A stretch of 64,000 nucleotides of DNA from G963665925 sp963678925. Lineage in GTDB: Bacteria; Bacillota; Clostridia; Peptostreptococcales; Acidaminobacteraceae. This document shows positions 24,319-34,489 of the stretch, piece by piece. The notes below the pieces were generated by a model. That model was not told the origin of the DNA, made no database searches, and saw only the letters and a list, made by a program, of their open reading frames with translations. Position 1 is the first letter of the stretch. Each line of letters opens with the position of its first letter. The stretch covers positions 4,588,001 through 4,652,000 of the forward strand of contig OY787533.1 in the NCBI GenBank assembly GCA_963678925.1. Reading direction: 5' to 3'. Both the position numbers and the translations under genes were made by a program.

Positions 24319-24834
24319 ATGTCTTTTGGTCAATTGCAGGCTACACATGATGGTATGATGTCCAATCTGTTCTTAACGTTTAGTTCTGATGATGAGAAGT
24401 TCGGACTTTCAATACATGAAGTTCGAGAAATAATCAGCTTTCAAAAAATCACAAAGGTTCCGGAACAACCTGACTATATTCGTGGCATCATAAATTTGAG
24501 GGGGAATGTCATCCCGACTGTCGATGTCAGAAAACGCTTTGGTCAGCCTACGGGACAGTACACGGATCACACATGTATTATTATCGTTGACATGGCTGGC
24601 ATAAGTGCGGGCCTTATTGTTGATGAAGTCCTTGAGGTCATGACCCTGGGCATGGATGAGATTTCAGAGCTACCCGATATTCACGAACAGCAGGAGGGCA
24701 AATTCATTTCCGGCATAGGCAAACGCAATAAAACCATGTACATGCTTCTCGAATGCGATCGCCTGTTCAGCGACAAGCAACTTAACCAGTTCAAGAATAT
24801 TATTGAGAATGCATCTTCGGAGCAAGCATCTTAA
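24319..24834 (+). CDS. CheW-like chemotaxis coupling protein
   Basis: A 171-residue cytoplasmic protein that is almost entirely a CheW domain: FGLSIHEVREIISFQKITKVP, then YIRGIINLRGNVIPTVDVRKRFG and a C-terminal part. CheW links chemoreceptors to the CheA kinase. GGAGG precedes the ATG. No CheA, CheY or receptor gene is in the window, so it may serve a complex encoded elsewhere. It is divergent from the ornithine operon. Confidence 0.92.
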   Translation: MSFGQLQATHDGMMSNLFLTFSSDDEKFGLSIHEVREIISFQKITKVPEQPDYIRGIINLRGNVIPTVDVRKRFGQPTGQYTDHTCIIIVDMAGISAGLIVDEVLEVMTLGMDEISELPDIHEQQEGKFISGIGKRNKTMYMLLECDRLFSDKQLNQFKNIIENASSEQAS

Positions 24835-24868
24835 CACTATACATAATCTAATTTAAATAAGATCCTAT

Positions 24869-24904
24869 AAAAAGGGACCTCCATAATGGAAGTCCCTTTC
24901 TCAT
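24869..24904 (+). terminator. Terminator after the CheW-like gene
   Basis: AAAGGGACCTCC and GGAAGTCCCTTT arms with a short loop and flanking A/T runs. It lies between convergent genes and could act on both strands. Confidence 0.8.
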
Positions 24905-24938
24905 GTTCACTATTTAAATGAGCCTAAACGAAGTTGAT

Positions 24939-27900
24939 TCAATTATTACAGCACTTAACACAGTTTCTTCCCGCAGTCTTTGCATCATACATGTTCATAT
25001 CCGCAATCTTGAGCAAGTCCTTAATCTGCATCCCTTCTGTGATGGTTGCTGTGCCAAAACTGCACGTCATGTTACCCACGACTTCAATTCTTGTATCCTC
25101 AATAATTCCCCTGAGTTTCACAGCTAAATCACATGCACTCTGAGCACTCGTGTTTGGACAGATAATGAAAAACTCCTCGCCTCCCCACCTAGCCAATGCG
25201 TCGACTTCTCTCAAATTCCGCTTCAGTGTCTGAGCTATTTTTACCAGAACATCATCTCCGACATTATGCCCGTACGTATCATTCACTTTCTTAAAATGAT
25301 CCACATCCAGCAATATGACTGAGAACACAGCTCCATAGCGCTGATACTGTTTGTAGACATCTTGGAGCAATTGATCCACTTTGCGTCGGTTAAAGACTTG
25401 TGTGAGGGTATCGATCGTCGACAACTTTTGGAGCTTGTCATTGAGTTCTAGTAATTCTTCATTTTTTGCCTTCAGATCATCCGTCCTTTGCTGAACAATG
25501 GCTTCCATATGCCTATACGTCAAGGCATTACGCAAGGAAATCGCTATTTGTATTGCAATATGCCGTATAAAGGATGCTCTGTCTTCAGAAAACACATAGG
25601 CGGTCTGGTTGTTTTCTAGATAAACAACACCTATCAATTCACCTTGATTCATTAGCGGATGGCCAAACACCGATTGAACGCCTTCTCTTATTACATAGCT
25701 GTCCTGCCTGAAAAACTCCTCTTCCAATGCATTGCTCAAATTAAGCGACTCTTTTTTCGATAAGATATAATTGATGACTGCTTGGGGCAGGTTCATGGAA
25801 GCAACATCTGAATGCGTTGAAAACTCAGAATTCCTTCCAGAATCCACTGTCGCTTTCAGCCAGTGTTCACTGCTTATTCTACATAACATGGAGGCTTTAG
25901 TGGCACCTGCATTCTCTAGTAAAATTGCAAGTGATTTCTCCATCATTTTTTCAATATTGATTTCTTTAGCTATTATCCTGGAAATTTTTATGATTGTCTC
26001 GAGATCGAGCTGCGTTAGCAAATCATATCCTGAAATTTTTGTGCTCATCGATTTAAAACTACTCTGTGCCTTCGGCAAACCATACGTTTTATCTTCTGTA
26101 TACATATAACGCGCCTTGCCCAGTGCACCCCACTTCATATAGCACTCATAGGCGCTCTTCTTATAATATTTAAAAAGTTCTACGTATTCCTGCTCTGCAT
26201 AAAAACGGCTCATATATTCCCTACATAAAGCTTCATCTGCAATAAACCGATGTTTAACGGTCTCTTGCAGCGCTAAATCATATAATTCTCTTGCCTCAGT
26301 GAATTTTTTCTCTGCTCTTTTAATTTCCGCAGCTAGCAGTAAATATCTATGCTTGAAGTTTATGCTGTCCTTGACATTTTCCATTTTGGATAGATTATCA
26401 TATGCCTTTAAAAGAGACTCTTCTTTTGCTGATATTCCCAGTCTGATCAAGCCATCCATTTGGTAATAAATCAAAGCATGCATCAACCCAGTACCGCCAT
26501 CCAGATATTCAAATAAGGCTTTGGAGGCTTCCAGTCCCATATCATACTGTTCATAGATCAGGCAAATATACGTCTTCAAATAATAGTAAACAAAAGCAGC
26601 TGTTCTGTGATTGCGTTCAATGATTTCAGGCATCATGCCACTTTCACTGAACCATTTACCTTCCAATGTGCAGGTTTCATTTCCGTGAGCCAGCTGATCT
26701 ATCGCTTGCTGATATATTTTTTGAAACAACAATTGGGTCTGTTGATTGATGGCCTCAAATGCTTTGGAATACCTGCTGAATAATTTGCTCAAATTACTTA
26801 ATTCACGACCGGCTAAAAAAGACATAAAGCACACGCCATGCCCAGCAAAGCCTGCATAAGAGTAATCTCCAATTTCAATTCCAGTGTTAAATCCTGTCTC
26901 TAAGAGTTCAATACTTGCACTGGGGTGGATTTCATAGTAAAGAACATGCTGCGCAGTCACCATATTGATTTTAGGGATTTCTGACTTGGCATTCATCTTC
27001 TCAATCAAATCCAGAGCCAATCTCGCAAAAGCAACGCCTTCCTGAATCATGCCCATATTCCCACTGATGACTGTTCCATAAAAGGCGTATCCGAAAGCCG
27101 AGTATTTGCAATTTCCATGTTCCAGAGACAGCATAATCATCTCGACAAACACAAGCAGCAATAACTGAGGTGCCGTATTGAAAAGCAAGGGCGTAAGTCC
27201 CGTCAGCATCTGCATAACACCAATTACTGATTGATCATCCGTGAGTGGTAAATCAATCAGGTCGCTAGGGCGTCGATTATTCAGCTTATTAGCCAATCGA
27301 CCCATTGCCTCTCCATACATCTGTGGTGTTACATCCAGTGTCATTTCTATGCCAAAGGCGTTTAATGCCTCTATTGCTAACTCGAGTCCCTCCTTATGCA
27401 TGAGCCGAGACATATGGGAGTGTACCTCGACATCGTAGAGCGGCGCCATATCCACGGGTTGTCGAGCATATATTTTCACGCGTTCAAACAAGACATCCAA
27501 TTCATCGAACAGGCCAAGTGCATAGTAGCTCTTTCCCAGATGGTTATAAATGTCCATACATATTTCATAGTCCTCACTTTCGAGTCCTATCTTCAAGGCA
27601 GCCTTGAAGAACTCGATGGCATCATCATACGCTATGCTGACAAACGCAAACACACCTGCTTCATAGAGGACATCACATTGTTCAGACTTGATGATCTGAT
27701 CTGCATGCTCTTCTGCCGCAATAATATGTCTGGCAATCTCTATCTTACTGACAGATGCATGGTCTTTTATAGCATGATAAATTTCAAGATGGTTCACCTT
27801 AATCGTATCGGCATCAACCAGGCAATAGCAGGCCTGCTGAATCTGGTCATGACCAAACGCCAGATGACCATGTTTTCTCTTGACAATATAGCCTTCCAGA

Positions 27901-29840
27901 ATTGGATAATACAAAAGTGCATCCAATGTTTCCATATCCATCTTTGAAACAGATAACAATATTCTTTGATCAAATTCATGTCCTAGACAGGCTGCCAAAG
28001 CGAGCAGACTTTTCACCTGATCTGCAAGGCCTTTCAATTGTTTCGCCAAAATTTCAGCGACATTCGCATAGATGTCCAGATGGTCAAATAGATCCGCCTC
28101 ATAGACCCAAGTATCTGCTTCAGAATCGAAAGCTACCAGTTCATCCTCAGCTATTTGCCGAACCAACTGTTTCATATAGAAAGGATTCCCTCTTGTCTTC
28201 TTTACCAAGCCAGACAAAATATTTTCATACACTTCTCCAAACGAGTCTTTGAGCCAGCTCACCATATCTTGAACACTAAGTGGATTTACCACAATATCTG
28301 CAATATCGATATCACTTGAGACATTAAAAGAGATTTCACGAATATGCGTTAATCTGTGTGATGCATCCACTTCATTTATTCTATAGGCTCCGATCAGCAT
28401 AAAATATGGAATACCGCCCCCAAGTATGATGTCCTCTATGAGTTCAAGTGCTGGATAATCTATCCATTGCAAATCATCCATAAAAACAATAATTGGGCGT
28501 TCCTTCGTAGAAAAGGATTCAATGAACAGCTTTACAGTTCGCTTTAATCTATTTTGTGATTCCTGAAGGCTTAAGCCGTATTCATCTTCATCGACCTTAA
28601 ATATCGTTTTCAGTTCAGGAATTATTTTAAACATGACAGACAGGTTCTGACCCAGTCTTGTCTCTACGCTTTCGATCCAGTGCGCAACCGCTTCAAGACC
28701 TTCAAAACTTAACTGGGTATAAAATGCGTCGAATATGTTCCTTATAACAGCATAAGGCTGATTCTTGCTATATTGGTCGTATTTTCCGTCTAAAAAGTAT
28801 CCCTTACTTATAGTCAGTGGTTTAAATAACTGTTTGACTATGGTCGTTTTTCCTACACCGGAATATCCACTTAGCCAGACAAGTGACGTTTTTCCCTGAA
28901 CTGTTTGAGTGAAGGCTTCTTTCAGTTTTTCGGCTTCCTTCTCTCTACCGTAAACACCATCTCTTAAATGATAAGTTCGATTCATGTTCTTTTGACAGAT
29001 TTCGAAACGTACAGATCTATCCTCAGAGACCCTTAAGATATCCTCTTTCAATTGCATCAGGTCACTGTATCTCTTTTCAGGATTCTTCTCCAAAAGTTTC
29101 ATGATGATTTTAGATAACATCACAGGTACACCTTCGCGAATGTCTGCAGGCGCTTTTGGAATTTTTGCAATATGCGCATGAATCATACTCAGGTAATCTT
29201 CAGTTTCAAAGGGCAGTTTCCCTACAAACAACTCATAGAGTGTCACACCCAAGGAATAGTAGTCTGTTCTATTGTCTATGCCCCGATTCACCCTCCCGGT
29301 CTGTTCCGGAGAAACATATGGCAATGTGCCTTTAAGGTGAGATTCTATGGCATATTCCTCCTGATAATTACGGACAATTTCAGACAAATTGAAATCAATA
29401 ATAACACTTTTGCGCTCGATAGGATTCCAAATGATATTAGCCGGATTGATATCTTTATGTATGATATTGAGAGTATGCACTGCCCCTAAAGCATCAATCA
29501 AACTTAATGCAATTTCTATCTTTTCATCTTGGCTGAGCCTCTGTTCTCCAATCAATTCTTTAAGTGTATGGCCGTCAATATATTCCAGGACCAGTACACG
29601 AGGATGTTCATTTATGATTTCAACCGCTTTGACAATCTGGTCGTGATCTATCATTTTTAAAATACTGTATTCCTTTTGCAGCAGATCCTCTAGTGATAAT
29701 CCAGAGGTTTCATCGCCAATTGTTTTTAGTGCTACCCTTTTGTTCCTCTTCAGGTCAAAGCCTTTATAAACTAAAAACCCATTGCCTTTATAGATTTGCG
29801 TCAGCTCTGTAAATCTTTTTGTATTCAACAGCCTCACCAC
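24939..29840 (-). CDS. Ser/Thr kinase-AAA-GAF-GGDEF signalling protein
   Basis: A 1,633-residue cytoplasmic protein. Residues 10-275 are a Ser/Thr-kinase domain with Lys 39 and catalytic HKDINPAN (Asp 130), but DFN at 149-151 in place of DFG. Residues 295-560 are an AAA ATPase with Walker A SGYSGVGKTT (324-333) and Walker B IIVFMDDLQW. About 560-1290 is a helical TPR-like stretch, about 1300-1440 a GAF domain, and 1465-1633 a GGDEF domain with GGEEF. An RxxD inhibition site stands 5 residues before it, so it should make c-di-GMP with product feedback. The start is a GTG; TTG at 29828 is an alternative. Confidence 0.9.
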   Translation of the reverse strand: MVRLLNTKRFTELTQIYKGNGFLVYKGFDLKRNKRVALKTIGDETSGLSLEDLLQKEYSILKMIDHDQIVKAVEIINEHPRVLVLEYIDGHTLKELIGEQRLSQDEKIEIALSLIDALGAVHTLNIIHKDINPANIIWNPIERKSVIIDFNLSEIVRNYQEEYAIESHLKGTLPYVSPEQTGRVNRGIDNRTDYYSLGVTLYELFVGKLPFETEDYLSMIHAHIAKIPKAPADIREGVPVMLSKIIMKLLEKNPEKRYSDLMQLKEDILRVSEDRSVRFEICQKNMNRTYHLRDGVYGREKEAEKLKEAFTQTVQGKTSLVWLSGYSGVGKTTIVKQLFKPLTISKGYFLDGKYDQYSKNQPYAVIRNIFDAFYTQLSFEGLEAVAHWIESVETRLGQNLSVMFKIIPELKTIFKVDEDEYGLSLQESQNRLKRTVKLFIESFSTKERPIIVFMDDLQWIDYPALELIEDIILGGGIPYFMLIGAYRINEVDASHRLTHIREISFNVSSDIDIADIVVNPLSVQDMVSWLKDSFGEVYENILSGLVKKTRGNPFYMKQLVRQIAEDELVAFDSEADTWVYEADLFDHLDIYANVAEILAKQLKGLADQVKSLLALAACLGHEFDQRILLSVSKMDMETLDALLYYPILEGYIVKRKHGHLAFGHDQIQQACYCLVDADTIKVNHLEIYHAIKDHASVSKIEIARHIIAAEEHADQIIKSEQCDVLYEAGVFAFVSIAYDDAIEFFKAALKIGLESEDYEICMDIYNHLGKSYYALGLFDELDVLFERVKIYARQPVDMAPLYDVEVHSHMSRLMHKEGLELAIEALNAFGIEMTLDVTPQMYGEAMGRLANKLNNRRPSDLIDLPLTDDQSVIGVMQMLTGLTPLLFNTAPQLLLLVFVEMIMLSLEHGNCKYSAFGYAFYGTVISGNMGMIQEGVAFARLALDLIEKMNAKSEIPKINMVTAQHVLYYEIHPSASIELLETGFNTGIEIGDYSYAGFAGHGVCFMSFLAGRELSNLSKLFSRYSKAFEAINQQTQLLFQKIYQQAIDQLAHGNETCTLEGKWFSESGMMPEIIERNHRTAAFVYYYLKTYICLIYEQYDMGLEASKALFEYLDGGTGLMHALIYYQMDGLIRLGISAKEESLLKAYDNLSKMENVKDSINFKHRYLLLAAEIKRAEKKFTEARELYDLALQETVKHRFIADEALCREYMSRFYAEQEYVELFKYYKKSAYECYMKWGALGKARYMYTEDKTYGLPKAQSSFKSMSTKISGYDLLTQLDLETIIKISRIIAKEINIEKMMEKSLAILLENAGATKASMLCRISSEHWLKATVDSGRNSEFSTHSDVASMNLPQAVINYILSKKESLNLSNALEEEFFRQDSYVIREGVQSVFGHPLMNQGELIGVVYLENNQTAYVFSEDRASFIRHIAIQIAISLRNALTYRHMEAIVQQRTDDLKAKNEELLELNDKLQKLSTIDTLTQVFNRRKVDQLLQDVYKQYQRYGAVFSVILLDVDHFKKVNDTYGHNVGDDVLVKIAQTLKRNLREVDALARWGGEEFFIICPNTSAQSACDLAVKLRGIIEDTRIEVVGNMTCSFGTATITEGMQIKDLLKIADMNMYDAKTAGRNCVKCCNN

Positions 29841-29929
29841 CTCGAATATTCTATACCCAATAAATAAGATACGATTCTGTTGCTTAAACCTTTACCACCT
29901 AAAAGAAAGACACCTCATTTGCTCTGCAT

Positions 29930-29955
29930 AAAAAAAGCTGCACAAAGCAGCTTTT
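29930..29955 (-). terminator. Terminator after the PAS/sigma-54 activator
   Basis: AAGCTGC and GCAGCTT form a 7-bp stem with a 5-base loop, followed by seven Ts on the minus strand. It lies 10 bases after the stop. Confidence 0.88.
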
Positions 29956-29964
29956 CATGATTTT

Positions 29965-31371
29965 CTATTCTATTAAATGATACTTCTTGAGCTTATGCTG
30001 AAGATTTTGTCTTGATATCCCCAGTTTTTTTGCTGCCCGTGTAACATTTCCGTTTTCGATTTTCAAATGCTGCGTAATGATTTCTGACTCAATTCTTCCG
30101 ATGTAATCAGGCAAATTGTCCATTTCACCATAGTCAGCCTGTCCTTTTGTAATGGTTCTGTTGACCAGAATCTCCTCAACATGGTTCGGCAGGTGTTCAC
30201 GCCCAATGACATGCTCATCGCCAATCATGTTCATGGCGCTTTCTATGAAGTTCTGAAGCTCACGTACATTGCCCGGCCAAGCATAGGTTTGGAAGGCCTC
30301 TATCAGCTCCTGAGACATCATCCATACATCCTTGCCCAGCTGTTCGTTATAGGATCTTATAAAGAAATCGGTCAGCAACGGTATATCGTTCAGTCTTTCA
30401 CGCAGGGGTGGTATTTTGAGGCTGATCACATTGATACGGTAATACAGGTCTTTTCTAAACATGCCTTTTTCAACAAGAATGTGAGGGTCTTCATTTGAAG
30501 CTGCAATAATACGCACATTGACAGGAATATCCTTCTGCCCACCAATCCGGCGTACGTAGCTTTCCTGAAGCACTCTCAGAATTTTCGCCTGAAGCGGCAA
30601 GCTCATTGAATTGATTTCATCAAGAAAAAGGGTTCCACCGTCCGCCTGTTCAAACAGGCCCGGTCTGTCGGCTGCACCTGTGAAGCTCCCCTTCACAGAA
30701 CCAAATAGAATGGCTTCTAGAAGAGACTCGGGAATAGCCGCACAGTTCTGAGCAATGAAGGGCTTCTCTGCCCGCCCGCTCATGGAATGGACACTTTGTG
30801 CAAACATCTCTTTTCCGGTACCCGTCTCGCCGACAATCATAACGCTCGATACTGTACCCGATGCTCTTTGTCCAATTTTTATGGCACTAAGAAGATTGTT
30901 CTCCCTGCCGACGATGTTATCAAACGTATAGAACTGTCTTCCGTTAACACGTTTCTTCTTTGGCTTGATCAGCTGCTCACGAAGTGCCATAATTTCTTCA
31001 GACAAGTTTGAAACTTCCGTAAGGTCTTTTGCGATTTCAACAGCGCCAATAAGCTTGGTATCGCTGTAAATTGGATATGTTGTATTACTCGTTCTAATTT
31101 TTTTGCCCTTTAGATTCAGGTAGGTCTGATGCTCCTTGACGATTGGCTGCTCTTTCTCAAGCGCTGTCAAAAGTGTTGAATTCTCTTTGGTCCAGTTTGG
31201 AAACACATCCAGAAGGTGCTTTCCAACGACCTGATTCTTTTCAAGGCCTTCTATTTTTTCCATGGAATCATTGTAAATAAGGGTAATACCGTCATTATTA
31301 ACAATATGCACCCCTTCTTCAATTTCGTGCAGGATTGATTCTATGGCTTTTATCATCAATTCATGTTTCAT
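29965..31371 (-). CDS. PAS-domain sigma-54-dependent transcriptional activator
   Basis: A 468-residue enhancer-binding protein resembling RocR. A PAS sensor is at about 9-120. The AAA domain follows at about 150-380, with Walker A GETGTGKE (181-188), GSFTGA in place of GAFTGA at 228-233 (the sigma-54 contact loop) and Walker B GTLFLDE. A Fis-type helix-turn-helix (AKKLGISRQNLQHKLKKY) is at the C-terminus. The ATG at 31371 follows TGGAGG. A near-copy of the palindrome upstream of ord overlaps its own transcript start. It is therefore the best candidate activator of the ornithine operon and probably limits its own synthesis. Confidence 0.92.
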   Translation of the reverse strand: MKHELMIKAIESILHEIEEGVHIVNNDGITLIYNDSMEKIEGLEKNQVVGKHLLDVFPNWTKENSTLLTALEKEQPIVKEHQTYLNLKGKKIRTSNTTYPIYSDTKLIGAVEIAKDLTEVSNLSEEIMALREQLIKPKKKRVNGRQFYTFDNIVGRENNLLSAIKIGQRASGTVSSVMIVGETGTGKEMFAQSVHSMSGRAEKPFIAQNCAAIPESLLEAILFGSVKGSFTGAADRPGLFEQADGGTLFLDEINSMSLPLQAKILRVLQESYVRRIGGQKDIPVNVRIIAASNEDPHILVEKGMFRKDLYYRINVISLKIPPLRERLNDIPLLTDFFIRSYNEQLGKDVWMMSQELIEAFQTYAWPGNVRELQNFIESAMNMIGDEHVIGREHLPNHVEEILVNRTITKGQADYGEMDNLPDYIGRIESEIITQHLKIENGNVTRAAKKLGISRQNLQHKLKKYHLIE

Positions 31372-31391
31372 GGCAGCCTCCACTTCATAGG

Positions 31392-31407
31392 TGCAAATAT
31401 ATTTTCA
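31392..31407. promoter_or_regulatory. Operator-like palindrome at the activator gene start
   Basis: TGCAAATATATTTTCA differs by one base from the perfect palindrome upstream of ord. It lies 21-36 bases before the activator's start codon. Confidence 0.75.
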
Positions 31408-31412
31408 CACTT

Positions 31413-31418
31413 ATTATA
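31413..31418 (-). promoter_or_regulatory. Candidate -10 box of the activator gene
   Basis: A perfect TATAAT on the minus strand. The -35 region is poor. The predicted start falls within the operator-like palindrome at 31392-31407. Confidence 0.55.
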
Positions 31419-31454
31419 CTACCATTTCAACAAACGATTAAAAAGCCCTCATCC

Positions 31455-33149
31455 TCAATTGGTTATGTTATCCGTCAGCATGACGGTTTCAAGCTGCTCG
31501 TACATCTTAAGTATTGCACAGTCCCGACCTTCAGCCTTTGCAGTATAAAGCGCCTGATCTGCCAGGTCGACAAGCTCTGTCTTTCTAAATGCACTCAGCG
31601 CGCTGCAGTACAAGCCGCCCACGCTGATTGTAATACGTCTTTCTTCATTATCAATAGTGTAAAACATGTCCAGATCACGTACGCAGGCATTTAACTCCGA
31701 ACCGATTTGATTGGCTTCATACAGCTGCAAGCCAATTTTTATGAAAATGAACTCTTCCCCGCCATACCGGCCTACAAAAGCGTTATATCGTTTGGCCATT
31801 TGCTGGAGTGCCAAACCGATTTTCTCAAGACAGACATCTCCAAACAGGTGTCCCATGGAATCATTGACACGCTTGAAGTGGTCGATATCTATCATGAAGA
31901 GTCCGATTGAAGTCTTCTCACTGCCCCTGTTTACGTTTCTGGAAATGCGTATAAGCTCTGAGTCAATTTTTCTTCTGTTCGGAAGCTTTGTAAGCTTGTC
32001 GTGCATTGCCTGATGTGACAGCTCTTCATTTTGCTTTTCCAGAAGTTTGATTTTTTCACGTTCATTCTGAATTTCAGAATCAAGTATGGATGTAAGCGCA
32101 TTCACCCTATGCTCTGCACTGGCAGCAAGTTCACCATGTGCTGACTTTTCAAGATTCAATATTTTAAGTTTCAGGATCAGATTATTTGCGTCCAGCTTCT
32201 GAATCAGATTATGATACCGTTTGAAGTGGTAAAGCGCCCGTTCATAATTTCGTCTTGCTTCATAATGCTGATTGAGAAGCAGTTCAATCTTGCTGAGCTT
32301 AAGCTCCGCACGGGCTTCAATGGCCAGTTTCTGAGCATGTGTCAGGTAGTCAATTGCCGACTCAGGCTTGTCTGGATACTCAAGCTTGTAAATCTCCATC
32401 AGAATATCCAGCTGATAGAAATTATTTCTTACACCCTCCAGGGTTTTCAGCGCTGAATCGTAATAATCGCGCGCACGCTCTGGTTCGTTCTTTTGTACAT
32501 ACAGGCGGCCGAAGTTCAAGTATAGTTCCGAGAGATTGATGGTTTCAGGATCTTCTTGAAAACTGGAAAATGACTCCTGAAAACATTTCTCAGCCTCATC
32601 AAGACTTCCTTCACGCAAGTGAAGCTCACCAATATTCTGAATGATTGACCCATAATACCGGGTAAGCTTGTTTTCTTCAGCCATGGCAAGGCCGGTCTCA
32701 TATGTCAGACGGGCTTCTACAATATCTCCCGCATGCTTTTTAACCTCTCCCAGATTATTGAGCGAGGCCATCATGAGTTCCTTATTATTCAGAGTCTCCG
32801 CCAGGATATAACACCTGTTGAAGTTATCTAAGGCTAATTCATAAAGCCCATTGTAATAGTACAGAATACCGATGATATTATGCAGACGCATCAAACCGTC
32901 CTTATCATCTTCCGTTTCGAAAAATGTCCGTGCTTCACGCGCACAGTCAACAGCCTCCTCATAGTTCGAGAGCACTCTATCCGCCATAAGAAGCGCAAGA
33001 TAAGCTTCACCCATAACTTCCTTACAGGCGTTCTCCTTGGCCTTGTTTACAGCTTTCAAAGCATGAATCCTGGACTTGTCTGGATCCTTGGCATTCATCT
33101 TCTTCGATTGTTCGATAAGAGATAATATTTCATTACGAATCTTTTCCAT
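31455..33149 (-). CDS. TPR-GGDEF diguanylate cyclase
   Basis: A 564-residue cytoplasmic protein. About 25-330 holds seven or so tetratricopeptide repeats (for example YYNGLYELALDNFNRCYILA), a coiled-coil linker runs about 335-390, and a GGDEF domain about 395-545 has an intact GGEEF. No RxxD precedes it, so product inhibition through that site is not expected. It should make c-di-GMP in response to a partner bound by the TPRs. No signal peptide or membrane segment is visible. The start at 33149 fits a GGAG; an in-frame ATG 12 bases upstream is possible. Confidence 0.92.
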   Translation of the reverse strand: MEKIRNEILSLIEQSKKMNAKDPDKSRIHALKAVNKAKENACKEVMGEAYLALLMADRVLSNYEEAVDCAREARTFFETEDDKDGLMRLHNIIGILYYYNGLYELALDNFNRCYILAETLNNKELMMASLNNLGEVKKHAGDIVEARLTYETGLAMAEENKLTRYYGSIIQNIGELHLREGSLDEAEKCFQESFSSFQEDPETINLSELYLNFGRLYVQKNEPERARDYYDSALKTLEGVRNNFYQLDILMEIYKLEYPDKPESAIDYLTHAQKLAIEARAELKLSKIELLLNQHYEARRNYERALYHFKRYHNLIQKLDANNLILKLKILNLEKSAHGELAASAEHRVNALTSILDSEIQNEREKIKLLEKQNEELSHQAMHDKLTKLPNRRKIDSELIRISRNVNRGSEKTSIGLFMIDIDHFKRVNDSMGHLFGDVCLEKIGLALQQMAKRYNAFVGRYGGEEFIFIKIGLQLYEANQIGSELNACVRDLDMFYTIDNEERRITISVGGLYCSALSAFRKTELVDLADQALYTAKAEGRDCAILKMYEQLETVMLTDNITN

Positions 33150-33303
33150 AATGCACTCCATGATACCTATGAAGGATGTTGGATGCTGTTTAGTAACTGC
33201 AATTGCTCCACAGCATCTTACCGCGAGGATTACTCTTATTTGACCATGCTTATTGCCATATTAGTATTTTATACAAAATATTTAGAAATGTCCAACTTTT
33301 GTC

Positions 33304-34278
33304 CTATAAACCTTTTCCACTATCTGTCACATTAAACAGTTCCTTGGGATAAGGTTCAAAAAGGGTCTGCGTTGACAGATAGGGTTCATCAAACCGGATG
33401 ACCCAGCTTCTCAGGAGGGCAATCAGAACCGACAGGGGTATTTTCTTATTCATATACAGTTCTATGTTATCCAGAAAATAGACCTTTTCCTCATCAGACA
33501 GGTCTTTTTTGAAATAGCCATAGACATGGAGAAGCGCATTGATGTTCCTGCTTCTATTCATAGGCTGAAGCAATATCTTTTTCAAATTGACTTCATAGGC
33601 TGTATAGACCGCTTCCACCGAGCATTTATCGTGATTTGCCACAATCTTGCCCATGACTTTCAGCGTACCCGGACTTAATGCCATAAAGAGATACTTATTT
33701 TCTGAATGGAATTTCACCAGCGCTTTAAGTGTGCCAGATCCCTTAACTTCTCTGAATGTGCTCAAGGTAAATATGCCAATCAAAAATTGCTCGCGAATGT
33801 TAAAGTGTCTGAGACGGCCTTCATTCTCAACAGGATAGTCATCATAATATGCTTTCACCCTTCCCCCGAATACACCCGATGTCTTGCCAGGGTATATGTT
33901 TGACTTACCGGGTCCCTTGTACATTTTTACATCATTGAAGCCGCACGACGGCGACCGGTGTTTGAGTATGAAGCCGTCCACATCCACATCGGTCAGATTT
34001 TTTAGAAACGCGTCTGAGAATACCAGCATTTCACTTGTTTTTTCTTCCCCGGACTTGGAAAAAACCAGGTGATCTGCCTTATCATCATCCCTGACTATAC
34101 GGAGCGCTTCCCTTGGTGCTGGAAGCCCAATTTCCATTTCAGGACATACAGTAATGAAATTCACGTATGGTTTCAAATATTCAACAACTTCACTTTTTAT
34201 CATCGTCCCGTCATATCGGCACGCAGCGTGTTCAAGACATTTGCTTATAACAACTGTCGGCTTTTGAAATGTTCTCAT
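33304..34278 (-). CDS. DUF523-DUF1722 (YbgA-like) protein
   Basis: A 324-residue protein with an N-terminal DUF523 domain (about 1-155; ISKCLEHAACRYDG, VCPEMEIGLPAPRE, HRSPSCGF) and a C-terminal DUF1722 domain (about 190-310; FHSENKYLFMALSP). The DUF523 cysteines suggest metal or sulfur binding. Homologues appear as fused or separate proteins, sometimes near photolyase genes. The function is unknown to me. GGAGGG precedes the ATG. Confidence 0.88.
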   Translation of the reverse strand: MRTFQKPTVVISKCLEHAACRYDGTMIKSEVVEYLKPYVNFITVCPEMEIGLPAPREALRIVRDDDKADHLVFSKSGEEKTSEMLVFSDAFLKNLTDVDVDGFILKHRSPSCGFNDVKMYKGPGKSNIYPGKTSGVFGGRVKAYYDDYPVENEGRLRHFNIREQFLIGIFTLSTFREVKGSGTLKALVKFHSENKYLFMALSPGTLKVMGKIVANHDKCSVEAVYTAYEVNLKKILLQPMNRSRNINALLHVYGYFKKDLSDEEKVYFLDNIELYMNKKIPLSVLIALLRSWVIRFDEPYLSTQTLFEPYPKELFNVTDSGKGL

Positions 34279-34406
34279 AAGCGCTCACCCTCCCTGTTTC
34301 CTATGGCTTACAATTGCATGATCTGTAATTTTTAGTCATTTTAATATATACCATTAAAAAGACTGAAAACACAACGTTTTCCCTCCGCATTCCACAATCA
34401 TTGCTA

Positions 34407-34435
34407 TTGCCTTATTGCTCACATTATTTTACACT
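34407..34435 (+). promoter_or_regulatory. Candidate promoter of the nitroreductase gene
   Basis: TTGCCT and TACACT are separated by 17 bases, about 55 bases before the start codon. Confidence 0.5.
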
Positions 34436-34489
34436 GAAAGTGAATAGATTAATCGCAGACAAGAGTCCCTATAGCGATTGGAGGAAGTT

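Noticed and set aside
24939..29840. Inactive kinase because of DFN in place of DFG
   Set aside because: Lys 39 and the HKD loop are intact, and variant DFG residues are known in this large-protein class, so inactivity cannot be concluded.
33182..33217. Hairpin (GATGCTGT/ACAGCATC) upstream of the TPR-GGDEF gene
   Set aside because: 8-bp stem with a 20-base loop, no T-tract and not covering the ribosome-binding site; may be chance.
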